From: Acidobacteriaceae bacterium | GTDB lineage: Bacteria > Acidobacteriota > Terriglobia > Terriglobales > Acidobacteriaceae | Direction: 5' to 3' | Length of the DNA stretch: 64,000 nucleotides | NCBI GenBank assembly: GCA_025350325.1 | Contig: JANXYB010000138.1 | Location: 1 to 64,000 of the forward strand | Part shown: in pieces, positions 19,192-27,700 of the stretch | Layout: the number at the start of each line of letters is the position of its first letter | How positions within the stretch are numbered: position 1 is the stretch's first letter | Translations under genes and position numbers: made by a program | Notes under the pieces: generated by a model | Database searches by the model: none | The model's input: the letters and a program-made list of their open reading frames with translations, nothing else | What the model was told of the DNA's origin: nothing

Positions 19192-19223
19192 GAGTGGGAC
19201 GCCGGGAATCAGGCGTCCCGCTC
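19192..19223. terminator. Hairpin between convergent genes, probable terminator
   Basis: GAGTGGGACGCC pairs with GGCGTCCCGCTC (12 pairs, one G-T) around an eight-base loop. It sits between the stops of the receiver gene (plus) and the alcohol dehydrogenase gene (minus). T runs are weak on both sides, so its efficiency is uncertain. Confidence 0.65.
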
Positions 19224-19226
19224 CTT

Positions 19227-20234
19227 CTAGTTGGCGAGAACTGCGCGGTAGCGAACCTTGTTCTTGGTGACCTTCTCGATGGCCTCGTTGGCCTTGGCCA
19301 TGGGAAAGCATTCTGTTTTTGCCGTGATGATGTGGCGCGCGGCAACATCGAGCATTTCACGCATGCGGTTGGGGCTGCCAATCGGGCTTCCAGTGACTGA
19401 GCGAATGCCTGCGATCAGGGGAAATGCCTGCAGAGCGACGGGCGATGGCGGAACGCCAACGAAGCATAAAGTGCCCGTGGGCCGCAGCGAGTTAATGTAA
19501 ACGCCCCAATCCTGATCGGCGTTGCTCGTGCTCAAAATGAAGTCGTGAGTGCCGGCAACCTCTTTCATTGCCTTTGATTCACGCGTATTTACAAAATTGT
19601 GGGCGCCGAGTGCGCGCGCTTCACTTTCCTTGGCAGCGGAGGTTGAAAATGCAGTTACCTCGGCGCCGAAAACACGCGCGAACTGAATCGCAAGATGGCC
19701 CAGGCCGCCGATGCCGACAATACCCACCCGCGACGATGGATTGATACCGTGATCGCGCATCGGGCTATACACCGTGATGCCACCACAAAGTAGCGGGGCT
19801 GCCTGTTCACTGGGTAGCGCGTCGGGGATTCTAATCACAAAGCGCGCATTGGCGCGAACGCGTGTAGCGTATCCACCGTTGCGACGGACGCAGGTGGCTT
19901 CAGCCGTGGGGCAGAGATTTTCAAGTCCACGCTGACACCACTCGCACTCACCGCAGGAGTTCGACTGCCAGCCCAGGCCTACGCGCTGACCCATTTTTAA
20001 GGAATGGACACCGGAACCAGTTGCGGTGATAGTTCCGATGATTTCGTGTCCGGGAATGAAGGGGTACTGGCTCAATCCCCAATCGTTTGAGATGAGATGG
20101 ATGTCGCTATGACACACGCCGCAGTGCGTGATGCCGATCTCGACTTCGTGCACGCCCAATTCACCTGGGTCATACTTAAAAGGCAAAAGCTCGGCTCCCG
20201 CCGCGTGAGCTGCAAGTCCTTGAATTAGGCTCAT
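19227..20234 (-). CDS. Zinc-dependent NAD(P) alcohol dehydrogenase
   Basis: A 335-residue medium-chain dehydrogenase with both zinc sites. The catalytic site is shown by CGVCHSD (near residues 39-45) and PGHEIIG; the structural site by GECEWCQRGLENLC with its four cysteines. The cofactor loop GIGGLGHLAIQFA is near residue 170. It is closest to the YahK/cinnamyl-alcohol-type aldehyde reductases that usually reduce aldehydes with NADPH. ATG at 20234 has GCGGAAC before it; the in-frame TTG at 20264 has nothing better. It is a single-gene unit. Confidence 0.92.
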   Translation of the reverse strand: MSLIQGLAAHAAGAELLPFKYDPGELGVHEVEIGITHCGVCHSDIHLISNDWGLSQYPFIPGHEIIGTITATGSGVHSLKMGQRVGLGWQSNSCGECEWCQRGLENLCPTAEATCVRRNGGYATRVRANARFVIRIPDALPSEQAAPLLCGGITVYSPMRDHGINPSSRVGIVGIGGLGHLAIQFARVFGAEVTAFSTSAAKESEARALGAHNFVNTRESKAMKEVAGTHDFILSTSNADQDWGVYINSLRPTGTLCFVGVPPSPVALQAFPLIAGIRSVTGSPIGSPNRMREMLDVAARHIITAKTECFPMAKANEAIEKVTKNKVRYRAVLAN

Positions 20235-20327
20235 GTTCGTTCCGCAGTCCTCATTGGGTAGCAAAAGGGCCGATTAGTTTCGAGTCGCCAGCCCTGAAAT
20301 CTTGACGGTAGCGACCCTCCGCCACAC

Positions 20328-22202
20328 TTAGTTTAAACCGCCCCCCGGCTCAATGCGCAGATTCAGTATTTCAAAGCCGCTCAGCACGCCGCCAACTGGA
20401 GCGTAGCCGGCAACAAAAGCAGATTCCCCATTGAGATTTATGTCGAGCGCGGCACGCAGCGGTTCAAAGGCGTTGGCCATTGAAAGAGGCAGACTCGAAA
20501 GCGTTTGCCCCTCCACTCCAGCCTGCGCCTCGGGCAAAAGGAGGCTAACAAATACCCGATCTGCCGGATGTTGACCACGCGCCGCAGCCAAAGCAGTATC
20601 GATATCGACAGCTCGATTTGAGGCTTTTGGCTGCAGCATGGCACGGTCTAGCGTGCCAGCATCTGAAACAAGCAGCCGCATCGTGCCTGCTGCCATGCGT
20701 GCCGGGAGCTGGATAGGGATGCGAATGTTACGCTCCGCCTGCTGCCAGGGCCTGACCGTGGCTTCAACCACGATGCTGTCGCCGGCGTGCACAATGTTTC
20801 CGGAATCGATGCGCGCCATCACCAGTTCAACCTGCGCGCGTCGCGGGATGGCTTCAACGTCAACGTCCATCGAGCGCACATCACCCCGGCGCGTTCCGCT
20901 CGTATAGAGGCGGGCGAAGATTTCATCGGCTTGCATCGCTGCCGCAAGTTGCGCCGAGCCTGCCTCTCCTGCCGCGGCCCACAGATCGACCGGCGCAGGG
21001 GGATAGCCTGCGATTTGAACATTGCCGGTAAGGTGATAGCTCGTTTCCGCGGTACTTTGGTTGTTTTCAAGCAGGGCGTCGTAAATCGTCACCAGCACGG
21101 CTTGAGGAGTAAGCGCAGGCAGATCGACGACTTCAACATCCAGATGGCGATCCGGTCCTTGTCCATGCACATTGATGTGTACCGGAATCATGTGTGCTGG
21201 GGCGCCAAAAACGCCGCGAATGGCAGAGTCACGATCCTCGGTAAACGTACCGATAGCATCGCCTGTGTTGATAATCTTGAAAGCGTTGAGCGGGGAAGCC
21301 AAGGTCGCTACCACTTCTGCTGTGGTCATCGGCAGCGAGACTTGCCCGGCCTGCAAGATGGGGTGTCCGCAAGCAAGCAGCTGTGTTGGGTCAACGTAGG
21401 TCACGGTGCAGGTCGCTGACACTTCAAGGTCGCCGCGGATCAACTGCGCACTGACCGCCGACCCAGGAACTACGCCGGCGATGGCGGCCTTCGACATTTC
21501 CGCCCAGCCACCCGGCTTCGAGCTACCGCTGCCCCCACCGGCAGCTACCATTTCGAGACCGGTGCCGGCCATCTGCTTTTGCCAGAGCCGCACTGCCTCC
21601 GGGCGAAATCCGCTCATGACTAGAGGAGTTTCAATAGTCTCAAAGGTCATGCCGCCCGCCGAGATGCTGCTGTCGCGGTTTGGGTTTGGGCTTTGAGATA
21701 TAGCTGCGATTTGGGTAGGTACGGTGCCCACTGGCAAGTCTCGCACCGGTAAGTCCCTCACCTCCAGCATCTGGGCGATAGGTGTGATGCCGGCAATCGG
21801 GTCTTTGCTGAACTGGCCAATGCGATAGGAAAGCGATCCGAGCAGCTTGTCGCCCACATAAACTGGGCTTCCGCTCATGCCGGCTACAACACCGGCGTAT
21901 TCCGGCTTGCTGCCGTGTAGTTGGGCCAAAATCATATCGTGACCGGGGCCGCGCGCGCCGCGAAGCACACCCAAAATCTCGACGTCCATTGGTTCGGGTG
22001 TGGTGCCAGCAAAGACTGTCCATGCCGTCGCTTTGAGGCCGCGGTGCACCTCGTTTAGAGGAAAGAAACCTCCGCCAGACGGAGGCGGACCAGCCGGCCC
22101 GGGTGCGGTTTGAGCGTGCAGCAGAGCCAAGGGAGCGGTCGCAGCCAGCATTGCACTGAGCGCAATCAGTAAATACGGGATTGCCTTATGGCGGAGTATC
22201 AC
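20328..22202 (-). CDS. Secreted SpoIVB/S55-like peptidase
   Basis: A protein of about 624 residues with an N-terminal signal peptide (LLIALSAMLAATAPLALLHA). The region after it carries TVFAGTTPEPMDVEILGVL and then GMSGSPVYVGDKLLGSLSY, which matches the catalytic-serine block of the S55 (SpoIVB) peptidase family. A later LLACGHPIL carries a candidate catalytic histidine. In Bacillus SpoIVB the histidine comes before the serine, so the order here is reversed. The second half (about 390-624) has no recognised domain. The start is uncertain: GTG at 22202 gives a clean signal peptide, the open frame extends to 22313. It is divergent from the VWFA gene. Confidence 0.8.
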   Translation of the reverse strand: MILRHKAIPYLLIALSAMLAATAPLALLHAQTAPGPAGPPPSGGGFFPLNEVHRGLKATAWTVFAGTTPEPMDVEILGVLRGARGPGHDMILAQLHGSKPEYAGVVAGMSGSPVYVGDKLLGSLSYRIGQFSKDPIAGITPIAQMLEVRDLPVRDLPVGTVPTQIAAISQSPNPNRDSSISAGGMTFETIETPLVMSGFRPEAVRLWQKQMAGTGLEMVAAGGGSGSSKPGGWAEMSKAAIAGVVPGSAVSAQLIRGDLEVSATCTVTYVDPTQLLACGHPILQAGQVSLPMTTAEVVATLASPLNAFKIINTGDAIGTFTEDRDSAIRGVFGAPAHMIPVHINVHGQGPDRHLDVEVVDLPALTPQAVLVTIYDALLENNQSTAETSYHLTGNVQIAGYPPAPVDLWAAAGEAGSAQLAAAMQADEIFARLYTSGTRRGDVRSMDVDVEAIPRRAQVELVMARIDSGNIVHAGDSIVVEATVRPWQQAERNIRIPIQLPARMAAGTMRLLVSDAGTLDRAMLQPKASNRAVDIDTALAAARGQHPADRVFVSLLLPEAQAGVEGQTLSSLPLSMANAFEPLRAALDINLNGESAFVAGYAPVGGVLSGFEILNLRIEPGGGLN

Positions 22203-22373
22203 GTCTATAAGATTACAGCCGACGGCACGTTTGCCTTGGACGGCAAGTTCTCTCCGAGCGCATCTGCCGGGAGGTTTGACGCCTGATAGCGATTCCAGGG
22301 TCACGGTGCCCACAAAGCTACCGTGCCCGATCGCTTCGGGTGATCCCGTATGCTGTTGAACATAGAGGTCGTC

Positions 22374-23573
22374 ATGTCAACGATTCGCCTGTTCGTCCGT
22401 TCGTCGCGTCGGCTACCGCTTGGAATTATGGTTGTTGCCTTCGCGCTATCAGTGATCGCGCCCCAAGGCCGGGCACAGAATGCTCCACAGCAACCGCCGC
22501 CGCCTCAGCCAGAGACCGCGCCTGACTCGGGCGGCCCAGGCGCGGACCCCGGCGCCATCGCACTGCCCAAGAAAAAGGACAAGGCGGATGAACCGCCTCC
22601 TCCCGCGCCAGTTGCGCCCAAGATCAAGAATCCCGAGGGGGCGCCCAGCAATTACTCCCTGCGTGTTGATGTCCCTGAAGTTACGGTAGACGTCGGCGTG
22701 GTGCTCGAAAAGACAGGAACATTTGTGCCCGGCCTCAAACCGGCGAACTTTCGTGTCTACGAGAATGGCGTGGAACAAAAAGTAAGCGGATTCAAACGCG
22801 TCGAAGCGCCTATCACCGCGCTGCTGCTCTGTGAATTCGCATCCACTAGCTACACCTTCGTTTACGACATGCGCAATGCGGCATGGTCTTTTGCGCAGCA
22901 ACTGAGGCCGCAGGACTACGTGGCTCTCATGACCTTTGACATGCGCACGCAGATTGTTACCGACTTCACCCAGGACAAACGCCAGCTATATAACTCGCTC
23001 AATTCGCTCGTCATTCCAGGCTTTAACGAACGCAATCTCTTCGACGCGCTCTACGAAGCAGAAGACAGGCTGACGCGTATCGAAGGGCGTAAATACATCA
23101 TCGTCATCGCTTCGGGACGAGATACGTTCTCAAAAATCACGCTCGACAAGATTTATCAAAAGGTCAAAAGCACGCCTGACATCACGATCTTCACCGTATC
23201 GACGGGCGGTGCGATGCGCGCAATGACCGAGGGCCGCGGCGGCATGAGTAGCTCGATACGCGATATGGATTACCTTCAGGCTGACAACGAGATGAAGACA
23301 TTCTCAAAGATGACGGGCGGAATGAGCTTCTTCCCGCGATTTACCGGAGAAATGCCCGACATCTTCTCCACCATCAACACCAACATCCGCTCAAAGTACG
23401 AACTCATTTACCATCCCACCAACCCTAAGCAGGATGGTTCTTACCGCAAATTGCGTGTTGAGCTTGTGGATGATGAAGGGCGTCCGCTCCGCATGCAGGA
23501 CGAAAAGCACAAGGCTCTCAAGTACGACATCATCGCACGAGACGGCTACAAGGCCCGCCAGGAAGTGGAGTAG
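22374..23573 (+). CDS. VWFA-related secreted protein of acidobacterial type
   Basis: A 399-residue protein with a signal peptide (LGIMVVAFALSVIAPQGRAQ), a Pro/Lys-rich linker up to about residue 90 and then the acidobacterial VWFA-related domain: VTVDVGVVLEKTG, FRVYENGVEQKVSGF, RPQDYVALMTFD, RNLFDALYEA and KYIIVIASG. The usual metal-binding DxSxS at the start of the VWFA fold appears as CEFASTS, so the MIDAS is degenerate. ATG at 22374 has AGAGG seven bases upstream and was preferred over 22350. These proteins are abundant in acidobacteria and their function is unknown. Confidence 0.9.
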   Translation: MSTIRLFVRSSRRLPLGIMVVAFALSVIAPQGRAQNAPQQPPPPQPETAPDSGGPGADPGAIALPKKKDKADEPPPPAPVAPKIKNPEGAPSNYSLRVDVPEVTVDVGVVLEKTGTFVPGLKPANFRVYENGVEQKVSGFKRVEAPITALLLCEFASTSYTFVYDMRNAAWSFAQQLRPQDYVALMTFDMRTQIVTDFTQDKRQLYNSLNSLVIPGFNERNLFDALYEAEDRLTRIEGRKYIIVIASGRDTFSKITLDKIYQKVKSTPDITIFTVSTGGAMRAMTEGRGGMSSSIRDMDYLQADNEMKTFSKMTGGMSFFPRFTGEMPDIFSTINTNIRSKYELIYHPTNPKQDGSYRKLRVELVDDEGRPLRMQDEKHKALKYDIIARDGYKARQEVE

Positions 23574-23591
23574 GCAGCGACAGCGTTAAAA

Positions 23592-23625
23592 GCAGGCAAT
23601 GACGGTGAGAGCAGTCGTTGCCTGC
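23592..23625. terminator. Hairpin between convergent genes
   Basis: GCAGGCAATGAC pairs with GTCGTTGCCTGC (12 pairs with one G-T) across a ten-base loop, 18 bases after the stop of the VWFA gene. No T run follows, so termination is inferred from position and stem strength only. Confidence 0.5.
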
Positions 23626-23651
23626 GCAATGGGACCGGGAAATTGAGCGGT

Positions 23652-23924
23652 CTACTTGAATTGGTTGATGATGTCGAGCACGTAGTATCCGACAACAAAC
23701 AAGGTGGCTACCCCGGCGAGAACGCCGGAAACGCGCACCATCGGCTGAATCTTATTGACTCTGGTCAAGATCGCAGCCTGCGCGTTTCTCTCCTGGCTAA
23801 GAGAGTCGGCCAAGAAAAGCTGATCGTCTTCATTCTTGCTTAGGCTCGCCCGATACATATAGAGCGCAGCCATAAACAACACCAGAACCCCCCAAACGGA
23901 CCACATTATTGGAACAACTGTCAT
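23652..23924 (-). CDS. Small two-span membrane protein
   Basis: A 90-residue protein with membrane segments at residues about 5-24 (MWSVWGVLVLFMAALYMY) and 66-85 (VLAGVATLFVVGYYVLDII) joined by a charged helical loop. I recognise no family. GGGAGG lies seven bases before the ATG, an unusually good ribosome binding site, so the gene is very likely real. It is a single-gene unit, convergent with the VWFA gene. Confidence 0.75.
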   Translation of the reverse strand: MTVVPIMWSVWGVLVLFMAALYMYRASLSKNEDDQLFLADSLSQERNAQAAILTRVNKIQPMVRVSGVLAGVATLFVVGYYVLDIINQFK

Positions 23925-24267
23925 ACTGTCACCTCCCGGAAACTTGCCTTCCCCCAGAAATGTGCGGGTCGCACGAATCTTCGAGTCGCACTAGGGGACT
24001 ACGGGAGGAATGATATGCTCGTAAGTGCACGACAGGTTGTGATCGGGGTCACGGTTATCCGTGCTCGAGACAGCGATGTTTTCGAGATTTGCAGACCTTT
24101 GAGGGCCGTCTCTGTAGCGTCGCGAAAAATGCAGCTCACATGCACCTCTTGCGCCTTTGAGAACGTATTAGGCATCTAACAAAAGGAAAGATCGAATGGA
24201 TCTTGTTTATCGTTTACAAACAAAGTAAGGTTCGACAGACCGCAGGATTTTCAAGCAGGGAGAATTT
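23925..24267. other. Intergenic region of 343 bases upstream of erpA
   Basis: Between divergent genes. It includes a ten-codon open frame at 24196-24228 (M-D-L-V-Y-R-L-Q-T-K) with AAGGAAAG seven bases upstream, 39 bases before erpA, which could be a leader peptide or chance. No iron-regulatory box is recognised. Confidence 0.45.
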
Positions 24268-24642
24268 ATGGCCACGATAGCGACCGCAGTACCTACGCAG
24301 GAAACCGAGAAGAAGGCACCCCTTAACCTGACCCCTCAGGCTATCGCCAAAGTACGTGAGATCATGGCTACGCAGGATCCTCTGCCCGCCGGTCTGCGCA
24401 TTGGCGTCGTCGGAGGTGGTTGTTCAGGCTTCCAGTACTCAATGGCTTTTGAGAATCAGAGCGGCATGATGGACAAAGTTTTTAGCTTTGACGACCTCAA
24501 GGTTTTCGTCGATGCCACTTCGCTGATGTACTTAAACGGTTGTATTGTGGATTACGTGGAAACGCTTGAAGCAGCAGGGTTTAAATTTGAGAACCCGCAA
24601 GTAAAGAGCACCTGCGGTTGCGGCTCTTCGTTTAGCGTGTAA
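24268..24642 (+). CDS. erpA: Iron-sulfur cluster insertion protein, ErpA/IscA (HesB) family
   Basis: An A-type iron-sulfur carrier of 124 residues that passes clusters to apoproteins. The family pattern is complete: LRIGVVGGGCSGFQYSM with the first cysteine, and C-G-C-G near the C-terminus (TCGCGSSF). The N-terminal 25 residues are an Ala/Thr/Glu-rich extension. GGGAG precedes the ATG. No isc or suf genes are nearby. ErpA and IscA cannot be fully separated from one sequence; the symbol is by similarity. Confidence 0.9.
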   Translation: MATIATAVPTQETEKKAPLNLTPQAIAKVREIMATQDPLPAGLRIGVVGGGCSGFQYSMAFENQSGMMDKVFSFDDLKVFVDATSLMYLNGCIVDYVETLEAAGFKFENPQVKSTCGCGSSFSV

Positions 24643-24678
24643 CAACCAAATTTTAAGATTAGTGACTACAGGACTCCT

Positions 24679-24707
24679 AAAGCCTGTCCCTTGTTGGGAT
24701 GGGCTTT
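24679..24707. terminator. Hairpin terminator between erpA and the pilus-like operon
   Basis: AAAGCCTGTCCC and GGGATGGGCTTT form a 12-pair stem (two G-T pairs) with a TTGTT loop, closing in a short T run on each strand. It lies between the convergent ends of erpA and the pseudopilin gene and could serve both. Confidence 0.65.
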
Positions 24708-24745
24708 CCTTGCGTCTGGGGTCCCGCGAGGCTATCAACGTACGT

Positions 24746-25684
24746 CTACGGGGGAGTGGGACTGGGTGCCGCCGGTCCGGTAGACGCAGGTGGCGTGGTA
24801 GTCGTCGGACTGCCGCCGATTGGAGTCGTCGTGCTGCTCGCAGGCTGCCCCACCGTCCCCGTGTTACCGCCGGTCATCTGCTGCTGGTCGGCCAGCGGAC
24901 TGTAGAGAAATTCCCACTCGTTGTAGTGATTCTTCTTCTTGTACGTCAGGATAGATTGCTTGGGGCTGCCCGGGGAAAATCCGATAATGCCCGCACCGCC
25001 GAAGGACTGACCACCTCCAAAGGCGCTACTGCCTGTCGTTCCGGATGTGCCGCCAGCGTTGGTGCCGCCTGCTGCCACCGGACTGCCGTTGGGATCGGTG
25101 GCGGTCGTGGCGCCGACCCCACCAGTTGTGCCCCCGACCGTTGGGTTGTTTCTGGCTCCAGACGTTGCGCCCGTTCCTGCGTCAATGGAACTGCTCGAAC
25201 TGGTCGAGTTGAAAAGTCCGCTTCCGGCGGCAGTATTTCCAGCGCTCCCGATGGACGCGCCCGGGATCCCATTGCCGCCGCCCGGGCCAATTCCGCCAAG
25301 TGCACCCGCGGCGAGAGGCTGGCCAAAAAACCCAACGGCCTGCGGAGTTTTGTTCTGCCCATACAGCACTGGCTTCCAGACGTCTTTGCCTGTCGTCGGA
25401 TCAACATACTTCTTGCGAAGGAATCGGATGTTGTTGGTTTTTACGAGGGCGTCCACGTTGGGCGGATAGGCATTGAACTTACGGTAGTAGAGCTTCACCG
25501 CGCGGATATATTGCTTGCCGCGTTGCATGGTCTCGATTTCGCGGTCGCGCTGAATACTTGCCCTGACGCGGGGGATGGCAATGGCCATCGATAGGATCAG
25601 GATTGCCAGCATGAAGATGAGCGCAACCAGCATGTAGCCTTCTTCAGAAGGCCGGCCGTGCGCTGCGGGGGGGCGTTTGTTCAT
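24746..25684 (-). CDS. GspG-like pseudopilin with long Gly/Thr-rich tail
   Basis: A 312-residue protein whose N-terminus is prepilin-like: a short basic leader of about 16 residues, G-Y-M-L-V-A then a hydrophobic helix (LIFMLAILILSMAIAIP). The following helix with IQRDREIETMQRGKQYIRAVKLYYRKFNAYP resembles GspG-type major pseudopilins. Position +5 of the mature protein is Ala, not the usual Glu. From about residue 125 to the end the sequence is very rich in Gly, Thr, Ser and Ala, and the last 30 residues are Pro/Thr-rich, suggesting a disordered surface tail. It is the last gene of a seven-gene operon, two bases after the PilP/GspC-like gene. Confidence 0.8.
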   Translation of the reverse strand: MNKRPPAAHGRPSEEGYMLVALIFMLAILILSMAIAIPRVRASIQRDREIETMQRGKQYIRAVKLYYRKFNAYPPNVDALVKTNNIRFLRKKYVDPTTGKDVWKPVLYGQNKTPQAVGFFGQPLAAGALGGIGPGGGNGIPGASIGSAGNTAAGSGLFNSTSSSSSIDAGTGATSGARNNPTVGGTTGGVGATTATDPNGSPVAAGGTNAGGTSGTTGSSAFGGGQSFGGAGIIGFSPGSPKQSILTYKKKNHYNEWEFLYSPLADQQQMTGGNTGTVGQPASSTTTPIGGSPTTTTPPASTGPAAPSPTPP

Positions 25685-25686
25685 GA

Positions 25687-26313
25687 TCAGTTGATCGAGA
25701 GGGGCAGGGATTGCGTGTTGTTGTAGCCTAAGTCCGTGATCTGCACACTGCCGGGCATTATCGCGACCACCTTGTAGCGGTGGTCCACTATGTCTCCGGG
25801 CCGGGCCATGAAAATGTCGTCGCCGTGCACCAGAAATGCTCTAAGCGCCTTGTCTTGCGACTGGGCGTAGCCGAAATATTTGAGGTCGATGGCTGGTGGA
25901 TGGGGTGGCTCAGGCGGCGCAATTACAGCCGGTCCTGTATTACGTGCAGTTTTGATAGGGGTCTCAATGTGAACGGGGACCGACTCGGCTGAAAAAATGT
26001 TGCGGCCGGTGCCCGCGTAGGTCACGTTTTCACTCTGCGACAGCTTGTCAAGATGAAGCGTTGGATCAAGGCCGGCATTCGATAAATGCTGCGCTTCGGG
26101 CCCCGTCGCTGCAGCGCCCGTAGAAGTCTGAGCTGCCCGGTTGCTCGAGTTGGCTGGAGGCGTGCGATTAGCTGTGACAGGACGTGGAGCAGGGGTCGAA
26201 GGGCCGGCAAAGTTCGAGTAAAGTTCGTACCCGCCGAATGCCGCAACAACAGCAAACAGGATGATGACCAGGATTACCTGCCGCTTGTTTTCTGTTCCGA
26301 GCGCGATGGCCAT
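25687..26313 (-). CDS. PilP/GspC-like periplasmic protein of the pilus-like operon
   Basis: A 208-residue bitopic protein with one N-terminal membrane segment ([17 protein letters not shown], about 13-29), a Pro/Thr/Ala linker and a small C-terminal beta domain. The end, with [26 protein letters not shown] and ITDLG, resembles the PilP or GspC homology domain that links the inner-membrane platform to the secretin. Similarity is low, and the assignment rests largely on operon position after pilO. It starts two bases after pilO. Confidence 0.65.
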   Translation of the reverse strand: MAIALGTENKRQVILVIILFAVVAAFGGYELYSNFAGPSTPAPRPVTANRTPPANSSNRAAQTSTGAAATGPEAQHLSNAGLDPTLHLDKLSQSENVTYAGTGRNIFSAESVPVHIETPIKTARNTGPAVIAPPEPPHPPAIDLKYFGYAQSQDKALRAFLVHGDDIFMARPGDIVDHRYKVVAIMPGSVQITDLGYNNTQSLPLSIN

Positions 26314-26315
26314 CG

Positions 26316-26951
26316 TTATTCGCCCTCCTTCGCGGGAACAGTCGTGGAATCGATCGGCCGATCGGTTGCCTGGGGTAGTCCTCTGGGAACATCGGCGGGG
26401 CGTAACCAGGTCGACAGGCGGAGCCGCAGATTGACCATGCCGCCTTGCTGGCCAGTCAGGTTCATGGCGCGAATTACGAAGAAAGTCTGGTCCCGCTCTA
26501 AGCCGTTAATGAAGCGCATGATCTGCGGATATTCGCCGCTGATGCCCGCGTCCATCGAGATCTCGGTCAGGTCATTGCCAGTGGTGCCCTGCGTGTATTG
26601 CAGCCTTGAGAGGCGCACTCCCGACTTGACCTCAAGCTCTCCGATGCGCGCCGATATTGAAGAGTATGCAGCCGGAATTCGCTTGGCGTAGAAGTCCTGC
26701 ATCTGTTCCCGCGACAACAAGACGCGGTGGTCGAGGCCCCGCAACGGTGCGGTCTGGACCTCGAGAGTCTTCAATTCACCCTGTTTCCCGGCAAGGGCGT
26801 CCTTCGACGATTCGCTAACGGCAGCCCAATCGAGGCCCAAACGAATCGCCAACCCTGCGACCAAAAGAATCATGATTGCCAATCCCGCGTAATACCAAGA
26901 CATCGGGGACGAAAGATTCTCACGCAGATTAGAGGGAGACTTCTCGGTCAT
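26316..26951 (-). CDS. pilO: PilO-like inner-membrane assembly protein
   Basis: A 211-residue bitopic protein: membrane helix near residues 18-38, a coiled-coil-like stretch (about 40-85), then a ferredoxin-like periplasmic domain with [30 protein letters not shown], a pattern seen in PilO. PilO pairs with PilN under the inner membrane in type IV pili and related secretion systems. Its ATG overlaps the pilN stop by four bases (ATGA), indicating coupling. Assignment combines topology and order. Confidence 0.78.
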   Translation of the reverse strand: MTEKSPSNLRENLSSPMSWYYAGLAIMILLVAGLAIRLGLDWAAVSESSKDALAGKQGELKTLEVQTAPLRGLDHRVLLSREQMQDFYAKRIPAAYSSISARIGELEVKSGVRLSRLQYTQGTTGNDLTEISMDAGISGEYPQIMRFINGLERDQTFFVIRAMNLTGQQGGMVNLRLRLSTWLRPADVPRGLPQATDRPIDSTTVPAKEGE

Positions 26952-27700
26952 TGTCGTCCTCCTGCGCGGGGCTGCAGAGGCGATCGAGGCCGAGGCATTC
27001 CGGTATAAGGAGTGCGATTCCCCGCTGCGCTGCCAACGGGAGGCCGCGAACCCCTGGCAGTGGGGCTGAGAGGCGGTCTGGCTTTAACTTGTCTGCGTTC
27101 CCCGGGAGTGGCCGGGTTGTACTCGGCGAGCACTTCAAAATCCACGCGATTCGATGCGCTGACGGGCTCAGCGCGCTCTCCTGGATTGCCGGTCGACTCA
27201 GAATTTTCACCTACGATGCGAGGCAGAAGAAAGCGCCGCGAATGTTCCAGATTCCTCACCAGGTCAACGGCCCGATTGCGAGGGCCGATTACTCGCATTC
27301 TGAGGGTTATGTGCCCGTCTTTGGCACGGCTGGGCTCAATGGTGGTAACCATCACTCCGGCAGGCAACACCGTTTCCAGGTCTTCCATGGCCAACGTCCA
27401 TGAGAATGCTTTCTCGTCGAACAGTGCATTCAGGCTTTCAGCCTGTGTCAATGTGCGGCTATTGTCTGGCTGGCGCATCAGGTTTTGATAACCCTGCCGT
27501 TCTTGCGTAATTCGAGAAATATCGCCGTCGAGCGAATGATCTCTCGCTCGTGCCGCTTCAGCTTTTTGATGCAGAGCATGCAAGCCCCACCCCAGCGCCA
27601 GCGCCAGTACGACCAAGGCTGCTATAGCAATCTGGAGGCGCTTGACTGCCGGACCGATATCGGCAAAGGGGCGAGATGCGAGATTAATTGCAATACGCAA
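26948..27700 (-). CDS. pilN: PilN-like inner-membrane assembly protein
   Basis: A 250-residue bitopic protein. The N-terminus IRINLASRPF-type sequence (residues 2-11 read RIAINLASRP) is the PilN peptide that binds PilM, followed by a membrane helix (LQIAIAALVVLALALGWGL) and a periplasmic domain with WTLAMEDLETVLPAGVMVTTIEP. The tail beyond about residue 195 is Pro/Arg-rich. It begins immediately after the pilM stop and overlaps pilO by four bases. Together with PilM and PilO it would form the inner-membrane platform. Confidence 0.82.
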   Translation of the reverse strand: MRIAINLASRPFADIGPAVKRLQIAIAALVVLALALGWGLHALHQKAEAARARDHSLDGDISRITQERQGYQNLMRQPDNSRTLTQAESLNALFDEKAFSWTLAMEDLETVLPAGVMVTTIEPSRAKDGHITLRMRVIGPRNRAVDLVRNLEHSRRFLLPRIVGENSESTGNPGERAEPVSASNRVDFEVLAEYNPATPGERRQVKARPPLSPTARGSRPPVGSAAGNRTPYTGMPRPRSPLQPRAGGRQ

